Positions 6,529 through 14,052 of a stretch of DNA of 64,000 bases are shown here, one piece after another (the stretch's first letter is position 1; every line of letters starts with the position of its first letter). The notes under the pieces were generated by a model. That model worked only from the letters and a program-made list of their open reading frames with translations, was not told where the DNA came from and made no database searches. Made by a program: the position numbers and the translations under genes. The DNA is from M55B154 sp964486725 (GTDB taxonomy: Bacteria > Spirochaetota > UBA4802 > UB4802), in contig CAZAOK010000001.1 in NCBI GenBank assembly GCA_964486725.1, positions 62,001 to 126,000 on the forward strand, in the 5' to 3' direction.

Positions 6529-9500
6529 ATGAAAAAGGTTATTGTGTGTGTAACTCTTATGCTGCTGGTGATTACGGGGTGTACGACCACCGGGAAAAAG
6601 CACATGGAGGACGGGACAGTTGTGTATACCGGTGATGGCGATAAAAAACTGCAAAAAGAATACGTGGTGAAAGGCCGGGTGCTGGATGCACAGAGTAAAG
6701 ACGCGGTTGCAGGAGCCACGGTGGAGCTGAAGAACGCCCAGATGGGGGTGGGCTACTACCTTGAAAAAACAGATAGCGGCGGTTATTTCAAAATTGAAAA
6801 CTTTATACCTCAGGTACGATATATAATTGAAGTTGTAGCAGACGGCTACGTTACATATAAAACTACCGAAAAAGTGGAAACCGGAAAGAGAACTATCTAC
6901 TTACAGAAAGAAGGCATTCTCACGGGTGTAGTTCGGGGAGGTGACGGTAAACCGGTACAAGGGGTGCAGGTAAAGCTGCGGCAGGCATCTTCCGGGTATG
7001 GACAGGGTAACAAGCCCTTTATACAGTCAACAGGTGATGATGGCAGTTACAGTTTTAACAAGCTTCCCGCCGGTAGATACATGGCAACCTTCAGTAAGCC
7101 GGGTTATATCACCGAAACTGCCCGCATCAAGTATATTAAGAATGGTGAAACCTTCACCCTTCCCATGGTAGTATATGAACCGGCATCCATATCGGGGAAA
7201 ATCGGTATTAAGCAACTGGATGCCCCAGCAATAAACGTGGACGTTCAGGCGGTTGGACGGGTAACGTATTCTGCCAGCACCTTCCATGATGGAACATATG
7301 TGCTTGAAGACCTGAAACCAGGTAATTACAAGCTGCGAGTTCATCACCGGGGATTTGATACAATGGAAACCTCTTCCTTCAAGATAACAGAAGGTGAGAG
7401 AAAGAAGGAATTTAATTACGAGGTAACCCCGAAAGATCCTGCATTAAGCGTGTACTCATACAGGTATACTTTTGTGCCGGGTAATAAACTTTCGTTTAAC
7501 CTGCGTACATTTCGTCTTGAATCGGTAAAGGTGCGGGTATACCAGGTTCCCCTGAATACATTTTTACAGGGGCACGTTGACCCGGATACTATTGACCCGG
7601 GGAAAGAAAAATTCAAGGTGTTCACAGAATGGAGTGAACCCATACACAATTTCAAACCATACGAATGGCGCTACCAGTCACTGGAATTGAAAGACCAGCT
7701 TCCAACCGGGGGCTATTGCATTGAAGTTGAAGGTGCAGGTAAAATGATCAGCCGGAAGTTCTTCTCTGTTACCTCGGTGGGGGTGGTGGCGAAGCGATCG
7801 CAATATTCAATGTTTACCTATGTGACCCATCTTGCTGAAAACAAACCCATCAAGGGTGCATCGGTGGTGGTATTTGACTCAACCCCCGAGAAGAAGCAGT
7901 ACAGGTATTCTACACATCCATACAAGCCGCCCAAACGGATAGAAGACCTGCCTGTAAAGATATTAAAGAAAGGGAAGACTGACAGCAATGGTGTGTTTAC
8001 CTACAGGATGAAATCCAGGAAGCATTATACTGTGCTGGTTATAGGAGAAGACGGCAGCTACGCCCTGTGCAGCACCGGGTCGCCATCGGCCTTCGACCGT
8101 GAGAAGAACAAGTACTTCATCTATACTGACAGGCCGGTATACAGGGCGGGTGACACGGTGTTTTACAAGGTGGTTGGCAAGGAAAGAAAGCGTAGATTTA
8201 TGCCGCTTGACGGGCAGAAGCTGCATTACAGGATAATCAACAGGGATTTTAACAGTACGGTGGATGAGGGTCAGCTCACCCTTGACCAGTGGGGAACCTT
8301 TCACGGCAAGATAGCCATGGCAGCAGATGCACGGCTTGGTGAATATGATATACGGGTTGGTCCCTCGAAGAAAAACCTGTATGCCGCCGGGCGTTATTAC
8401 ATGGAGCAATACCGAAAACCGGAATTTAAAATAGACATCACCCCTTCAAAACCCTACTTCACCAACGGTGATACCGTTGAATTTAAGGTTGAGACGAAAT
8501 ACTTTTTCGGTGCCCCGCTGAAGAACGGGCTGGTGCGGTATCGTTTTTATGAAACCAGGATGCGTGATACCGATACCACCTACTGGTGGGAAGAGGATTA
8601 TCCGTCACGTGAATCATACAACCGTATACGCCTGGAAGGTGAGAAATATCTCAACGATGAAGGGGTTGCCGTATTGCGCTTTGACAGTGGCAACTACCCC
8701 TATGATCGTAAGATCACCCTTGAGGCAACCGTGATGGACAAGTCTAATATCAGCATCACTTCGAGCAACTCGGTAAAGGTTGGCCGGGGGGAATATTATA
8801 TTAAGATAAACCCTGATCAGAATTTTTACGCGGATAATGAAAAAAAGAAAATCGAGATCCAGACCCTGTCCCATACGGGTGACCCCATTCGTGCAGGGGT
8901 AAACCTGGATCTTTACCGTTACGTGTGGAAACCCCTGCAGCGTGTGTATGTACATGAAAAGCGACCGCTGTTTTCAAAAAAGATCACTACTGACAAAAAA
9001 GGCCGGGCAACGGTAGAACTACCCCGAAAGTTTTCATACTACGGCGAGTTTGACCTGGTTGCCGAAAGCACCGACCGTTATAATAACAGGATCAACGCCA
9101 ACAGGATCATCTGGGTATACAGTAAGCAGGGTGGAGAGATAAAGTCAAAATTGAAGAACCTTGAACTTACGGTGGACAAGACAAGCCTTAAAGAACCCGG
9201 CAGGATCACCTGCCTGGTGAAAAGCAGGTTCACCGATTCATACGTGTGCCTCACACTTGAGGGGCGTGACGTGTACCACTCCAGGGTGGTGAAAATGAAA
9301 GGGAATATTACACCGGTGACATTTGAGGTGAAACCTGAATACGCACCGAACTTCTATCTTACCGCAACCATGCAGAGAAAACGTGCACTGTATACCAGCA
9401 GGGTTGATATTGAACTTCCGGTTGCGGAAACCGGTCTTTCCATCGAAATGAAAAATGACAAAAAGGTATATAAACCCGGAGAAAAGGCAACGGTACATAT

Positions 9501-11889
9501 CAAGGTAACAGACAAAAACGGGAACCCTCTTAAGGCCGACCTGTCCCTTGCCGCAGTAGACGAGGCAATATACCAGATACGGCCCGATCATACGCCGAAA
9601 ATGCAGGATTTCTTCTATACAAAGATATCCAACTGGGTGTTGACAAGCTACTCCTATCCCATACACATCCTTGCCGGAGCCGCTAAAGAGGGAAAGGTGA
9701 AGATCAGGGAGAAGTTTGAAGATACAGCTTTCTGGAAGGGAAAGATACGAACCGACGATGCAGGCAGGGCTTCGGTCACCTTCACATTACCAGACAACCT
9801 TACCGTCTGGAGGCTTACCGCCAGGGGACATGATCGGCAGGGACGTGTGGGTGAACATAAATCGGAATTCCAGGTAACACAAGACCTGATCGCCCGTATA
9901 GGGCGCCCGCGGTTTGCCGTTGAAGGGGATACCATGGGTATCATTGGTATTGTTAACAGTAATACCAAACGGGGATTGAAAGAAGTAAAAACCACCATGC
10001 AGATCAACGGGAAAAAGGTTGTGGCCGATAACCCGGTGAAGATCAGCCTGCCGGGATTCGGTTCTTCCAGGGAATATTATACAACCACTATTCCGGAGGA
10101 TAAGAAAAAGCTAACCATGGAATATACCGCGATAGCGGACCCGTCAGCCAGCGACGCGCTGCGCCTGCATGTACCTGTACAGCGGCGTGGGGTGAACTAC
10201 AAGCTCTATGGAACGGGAGACATGGCAAATAACAGCAAGATTGTTATACAGCCGTTGAAAGACAGCACTGATTTTGATTTCATTCCAGAGTCTGTTACCA
10301 TACAGGTGAATCCCTCACCGGTAATACAGATGCTCAGGGCCACTGAATATCTCATGAAATATCCCTATGGCTGCATTGAGCAGACCATAAACAGGTTTCT
10401 GCCGGCAATGGCAGTGTACAGGCTTGCCGAGAGGCAGGGATACGGGGCATTGCTTTCAGGGAAATCCACAAAGGAACTGCATGCCAAGGTTGATTCGGGG
10501 ATATCACGGCTGCAGCAACTGCAGAACAGTGACGGTTCGTGGGGGTGGTGGTACGGCGACCGGGGTAACGGCTTTGTAACCGGTTACATTCTGAGTGGTT
10601 TTATGCTGGCACAGAAGAACGGGTATGCGATCAGTAAGAATACAATCGATAAGGGTGTAGCAGCCGTTGCCAGGATGCTGAAATACCGGCAGGTGTCACA
10701 TGACGCGATGGCCTACCTGCTGTACGTGTATGCCCTTCATGGAAAATGGGACCAAAAGGCCTACGAGTATTGCACAGACAAGCTCGCGATGAACCCCTAC
10801 CAGCTGGCATACATGGTGCGTGCCCTGGCAAAGGCTGATGGCATAAAAGAACTGAAAAGTGAAAGAAAACAGAAGCTCAGAAAAGATTTAAAGAAGTTCC
10901 TGGCCGCGTTAAAAGAAAAACAGGAACTTGACGGACGGGGGATCTACTGGCCCAGCGTGGGATCCCAGCAATGGGGATGGCCGGGAGGACGTGCTGAGAT
11001 TACTGCACACGTGCTCTCAGCTCTCGTTGAAACGGGTGACACTACTTCACTGGTGTCAAGGGCGGTGCGTTCGTTGACCAAAAGAGGGAAGGGCGGCGCA
11101 TGGAACTCTACCAAGGAAACCGCCACGGTCATATTTGCCCTGGGTGACTATATTGACAGTATCGGTGCCGCACCGAAAACCAGCGGAAAGGTAGCCTTCA
11201 CACTTGACGGAAAGCATCTGACCGAGTATGCCTATGATCTCAGCGGCAACGTTGATATGAAGGATTTCACAAAAACATTACCCCTTGAGGGGGAACGAAG
11301 GGTTCCTGCCTTTACAGTGGAAGCCGCGGGGGATACCGGCAGGGATCTCAGTTACGAGGTGGTGATCAACGGCACCCTGAAATTCAAAGATGCCGGTGTG
11401 CTGTCACTCTTTAAATCTGAAACACGAAGCGTGAATGCCCTGTCCAATGGAATACAGATAGCCCGTTCATTCTCATACGTAACCAGGGTGAAGGACATTC
11501 ATCATAACGAGTACCTTGTTCCACAGAATATCGATGATAAGAGAGAATTGAAAATAGGTGATGAACTGCTGGTGAAGGTACGGTTCGTGGCCAGTGATGA
11601 TTTTGAATACCTGGTACTTGAAGATTACCTGCCGGCGGGGTTCGAGGTGGTGAATGAAAACGCCTACGACGGCTATCAGCCATACGTGAACGCCGAACGC
11701 TGGGATAACAGGATGGTGTTTTTCTTCAACAGCATTCAGAAGGGGAAATACTTCGAGATCGCCTATATTATCCGGGCAGAACTGCCGGGCACCTTCAGTG
11801 TGAAACCATCCAGGATGGAGTGCATGTATGAACCAACTATACAGGGATGGGCGCCGCCGGGTTCCATCGAAATTGATAAGAAGGAATAA
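6529..11889 (+). CDS. Bacterial alpha-2-macroglobulin lipoprotein with thioester
   Basis: This 1786-residue protein is a periplasmic protease trap of the alpha-2-macroglobulin family. The lipobox ITGC (Cys18) anchors it. Three carboxypeptidase-regulatory-like/transthyretin-like modules follow (about residues 48-130, 130-215, 217-300), each starting with motifs such as KGRVLDAQSKDAV or TGVVRGGDGKPVQGV. Then come macroglobulin domains and the A2M core RTDDAGRASVTFTLPDN (about 1074-1090) followed by LTVWRLTARG. The thioester motif is GCIEQ with Cys1282 and Gln1285, followed by the alpha-alpha thioester domain (NSDGSWGWWYGDRGNGFVTG). All thioester residues are intact. In E. coli yfhM such genes pair with the peptidoglycan synthase pbpC; here the partner, overlapping by 62 bp, is a SpoIID-transpeptidase fusion. 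Confidence 0.93.
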   Translation: MKKVIVCVTLMLLVITGCTTTGKKHMEDGTVVYTGDGDKKLQKEYVVKGRVLDAQSKDAVAGATVELKNAQMGVGYYLEKTDSGGYFKIENFIPQVRYIIEVVADGYVTYKTTEKVETGKRTIYLQKEGILTGVVRGGDGKPVQGVQVKLRQASSGYGQGNKPFIQSTGDDGSYSFNKLPAGRYMATFSKPGYITETARIKYIKNGETFTLPMVVYEPASISGKIGIKQLDAPAINVDVQAVGRVTYSASTFHDGTYVLEDLKPGNYKLRVHHRGFDTMETSSFKITEGERKKEFNYEVTPKDPALSVYSYRYTFVPGNKLSFNLRTFRLESVKVRVYQVPLNTFLQGHVDPDTIDPGKEKFKVFTEWSEPIHNFKPYEWRYQSLELKDQLPTGGYCIEVEGAGKMISRKFFSVTSVGVVAKRSQYSMFTYVTHLAENKPIKGASVVVFDSTPEKKQYRYSTHPYKPPKRIEDLPVKILKKGKTDSNGVFTYRMKSRKHYTVLVIGEDGSYALCSTGSPSAFDREKNKYFIYTDRPVYRAGDTVFYKVVGKERKRRFMPLDGQKLHYRIINRDFNSTVDEGQLTLDQWGTFHGKIAMAADARLGEYDIRVGPSKKNLYAAGRYYMEQYRKPEFKIDITPSKPYFTNGDTVEFKVETKYFFGAPLKNGLVRYRFYETRMRDTDTTYWWEEDYPSRESYNRIRLEGEKYLNDEGVAVLRFDSGNYPYDRKITLEATVMDKSNISITSSNSVKVGRGEYYIKINPDQNFYADNEKKKIEIQTLSHTGDPIRAGVNLDLYRYVWKPLQRVYVHEKRPLFSKKITTDKKGRATVELPRKFSYYGEFDLVAESTDRYNNRINANRIIWVYSKQGGEIKSKLKNLELTVDKTSLKEPGRITCLVKSRFTDSYVCLTLEGRDVYHSRVVKMKGNITPVTFEVKPEYAPNFYLTATMQRKRALYTSRVDIELPVAETGLSIEMKNDKKVYKPGEKATVHIKVTDKNGNPLKADLSLAAVDEAIYQIRPDHTPKMQDFFYTKISNWVLTSYSYPIHILAGAAKEGKVKIREKFEDTAFWKGKIRTDDAGRASVTFTLPDNLTVWRLTARGHDRQGRVGEHKSEFQVTQDLIARIGRPRFAVEGDTMGIIGIVNSNTKRGLKEVKTTMQINGKKVVADNPVKISLPGFGSSREYYTTTIPEDKKKLTMEYTAIADPSASDALRLHVPVQRRGVNYKLYGTGDMANNSKIVIQPLKDSTDFDFIPESVTIQVNPSPVIQMLRATEYLMKYPYGCIEQTINRFLPAMAVYRLAERQGYGALLSGKSTKELHAKVDSGISRLQQLQNSDGSWGWWYGDRGNGFVTGYILSGFMLAQKNGYAISKNTIDKGVAAVARMLKYRQVSHDAMAYLLYVYALHGKWDQKAYEYCTDKLAMNPYQLAYMVRALAKADGIKELKSERKQKLRKDLKKFLAALKEKQELDGRGIYWPSVGSQQWGWPGGRAEITAHVLSALVETGDTTSLVSRAVRSLTKRGKGGAWNSTKETATVIFALGDYIDSIGAAPKTSGKVAFTLDGKHLTEYAYDLSGNVDMKDFTKTLPLEGERRVPAFTVEAAGDTGRDLSYEVVINGTLKFKDAGVLSLFKSETRSVNALSNGIQIARSFSYVTRVKDIHHNEYLVPQNIDDKRELKIGDELLVKVRFVASDDFEYLVLEDYLPAGFEVVNENAYDGYQPYVNAERWDNRMVFFFNSIQKGKYFEIAYIIRAELPGTFSVKPSRMECMYEPTIQGWAPPGSIEIDKKE

Positions 11890-13945
11890 TGCCAGCAGCA
11901 TTACCCTGCTACTTCTTCTGCTGTGTGTTCTTTCGCCGGCAATGCTTTATGCCGGCGAAGAAAGGGTGGGTATACAGGTACTCTCCAAACACTTTCGCCA
12001 AATGCGTGAAAAGGGCGGTGGACAGGTGCTGTGTACCTTCCCGCCGGAGAGCAGGCTGCAGGTGGAGGGGGCAGGCAGCAGCATACCTGTGCAGCGGCTG
12101 CAGCTGAGCTTTCACCGTGGCTGGCATGTGACCATGGATGATGTACCGGTTGGCCTGCCGGTTGAATGTGAGATCGAAGCCCCATCAGGTGAAGAGGCTT
12201 TCACCCTGAACCTGGAAGATATAAAGCGAACCTACCCCCTGCCGTTATACCTGTCCCTTGATAAGAATGAAGAACCTGTTACCGTGGTTTATGAAGACGC
12301 AACGCGATATGCCTCTGACAGTGCCCGTGCCGAATACGGCAACAGGCCGGCCAGGCACCGTGAAGCACTGGCAGCCCTTGCCCACGTGATACTGGCCCGG
12401 TGCCGGTACATACAGGACAATCACCCCGGACATCCTTACCGGTTCTGCGATCTTACCCACTGCCAGGTCTACAGGGGGAGGACGGGGATGCCATCCCTCC
12501 TGCACGAAGATAGATGGTATATAGATCATCAGAACCTGGCCGGCCCCCTGCTCTTTCATTCACGTTGCGGAGGGCATACCATGGACATGGGGGTGTTCGG
12601 CGCCGGGGACAGGGGTTTTCCGCCGGTTAAGGATATCCTTTACAGAACCGGAATGGTGCTCTGTCATGCGGGTGATAACGGGTGGACACGGATGCTTTCA
12701 CCGGCACAGGTGGTTGACATCCTGGATGATGAGAAGCTTTCACGTCCACCCTCTTCTGTTGAATATGATTCGGGGGTGGGGGCTGTTTTGGTGAAAGGGG
12801 ATTCGGGTGTGCGCACCCTGGCGCCGGAAACTTTCAGGCTGAAGATTAACCGGGTAATGGGGTGGAACTTTCTCAAGAGTAATAATTACCGGCTGGAGAT
12901 GGCGGAGAGGGATGACGGGCCAGTTCTGCGTTTTGCCGGCAGGGGGCTGGGGCATAACGTCGGCCTGTGCCAGCACGGGGCCCTGGCGTTGGCTGAAATG
13001 GGATATTCGCGTTACGAGATACTGGAGCATTATTATCGGGGGATAACCCTGAATGCGATGGAAGGGGGAAGGGCGGGATCTCCCTACCTGTATTTTTTAA
13101 CATTTGATACGCGGAGCGGAGAGGTGACGGGGCAGAGCCATCCGGCAATGCTGGAGCGTGTGGTGCCGCCGGGTTCACTTTGGAAGATCATCATGGGGCT
13201 GTATCTTGTTGCCCATCGGCCCGACCTGGTAGAGGGCTATCATATTACATGCGGAGGTCGGGGGGATGATCAATCCATTCTAAGCGACGGCTGCTGGAAA
13301 CCGGAAGGGCACGGCAGGATGGATCTATTTACGGCACTGTCACATTCGTGCAACATGTATTTTGCTTCACTTGCCGGTGAGATATCGTTTAATGATTTTA
13401 ACAGGTTTTACAGTGCGTTGTGTGAAAGGCTTGGGCTCTTGTATTCATTCCCGGCGGTAAAGGGTAACCCTGAATGGTCAAGGCGATGCGCCGGGCTTGA
13501 TTTCCAGGTGAGCATGCGTATGGGTGACCTGGTGAAGGTGGCCATGCTGGTGAGTAATGCCAGCAGCGAAAACGAACAGGTTAACCGGCTGAAACAGGAG
13601 ATCAGCCCCGGAGGGCTTGCCATGCTGCGGCGGGCCCTTGCGGAAACCTTTACCATGGGAACGGCAGCGCCGCCGGTGCATACCGCGGGGCCAAAGTGCA
13701 ACTGGGAGATTCCTGTCAGGTTGACCAGTGATATGCGAGAGCTGCCTGTTGATGAAGGCCTGTGGGGGAAGACCTCCACTGTCATCGACGGCACCAACCT
13801 TCCACTTGGATACGGCATGTTTCTGGGGGGAAAGGATGAGAGTGGGATACTGGTGATCCTTCGAAAGGGCAACGGCCACCTTGCGGCGCAGTGGGGGCGG
13901 TTGATCCTTGCTGACAGGCTGGGGGAGTGTTTTTTTCACCGCTAA
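11828..13945 (+). CDS. SpoIID-like / penicillin-binding transpeptidase fusion
   Basis: This 705-residue exported protein appears to fuse two peptidoglycan-acting domains. Residues 1-43 form a long basic signal peptide. Residues about 150-415 resemble SpoIID/LytB: EALAALAHVILARCRYI, CDLTHCQVYRG, HSRCGGHT, and GRGLGHNVGLCQHGALALAEMGY starting at residue 371. SpoIID-type domains cleave or remodel denuded glycan. Residues about 435-700 have the three penicillin-binding motifs in order: S450-L-W-K453 (SxxK), S507-C-N509 (SxN) and K648-T-S650 (KTG/S). The start at 11828 has GGAG 8 nt upstream, inside the A2M gene. The C-terminal HR and stop come from a repeat-like sequence that begins there. I know no standard name for this fusion; DUF2300 proteins of the E. 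coli yfa A2M cluster may be relatives. Confidence 0.75.
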   Translation: MNQLYRDGRRRVPSKLIRRNNASSITLLLLLLCVLSPAMLYAGEERVGIQVLSKHFRQMREKGGGQVLCTFPPESRLQVEGAGSSIPVQRLQLSFHRGWHVTMDDVPVGLPVECEIEAPSGEEAFTLNLEDIKRTYPLPLYLSLDKNEEPVTVVYEDATRYASDSARAEYGNRPARHREALAALAHVILARCRYIQDNHPGHPYRFCDLTHCQVYRGRTGMPSLLHEDRWYIDHQNLAGPLLFHSRCGGHTMDMGVFGAGDRGFPPVKDILYRTGMVLCHAGDNGWTRMLSPAQVVDILDDEKLSRPPSSVEYDSGVGAVLVKGDSGVRTLAPETFRLKINRVMGWNFLKSNNYRLEMAERDDGPVLRFAGRGLGHNVGLCQHGALALAEMGYSRYEILEHYYRGITLNAMEGGRAGSPYLYFLTFDTRSGEVTGQSHPAMLERVVPPGSLWKIIMGLYLVAHRPDLVEGYHITCGGRGDDQSILSDGCWKPEGHGRMDLFTALSHSCNMYFASLAGEISFNDFNRFYSALCERLGLLYSFPAVKGNPEWSRRCAGLDFQVSMRMGDLVKVAMLVSNASSENEQVNRLKQEISPGGLAMLRRALAETFTMGTAAPPVHTAGPKCNWEIPVRLTSDMRELPVDEGLWGKTSTVIDGTNLPLGYGMFLGGKDESGILVILRKGNGHLAAQWGRLILADRLGECFFHR

Positions 13946-13996
13946 GGCGCTAAGGACGCAAAGTTCGCAGAGGGGGGATTTAGGGGGCCCGTTGAG
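13934..13996. repeat. Dispersed-repeat-like sequence overlapping a gene end
   Basis: The stretch reads TTTCACCGCTAAGGCGCTAA followed by GGACGCAAAGTTCGCAGAG, with internal near-repeats (GCTAAGGC, GCTAAGGA). It is followed by GGGGGGATTTAGGGGGCC. Both forms resemble intergenic repeats that I know as widespread in environmental bacterial genomes. The first supplies the last codons (CAC CGC) and the stop TAA of the SpoIID-transpeptidase gene. Confidence 0.45.
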
Positions 13997-14052
13997 CAGG
14001 ATGTTACTATTATGCGAATTTATAAGTATACCAAAAAGATTGTGGTGATGAT

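Noticed and set aside
12245..13178. Several antisense frames of 70-104 codons inside the SpoIID-transpeptidase gene
   Set aside because: They follow the codon pattern of the real gene on the other strand and are GC-driven shadows.
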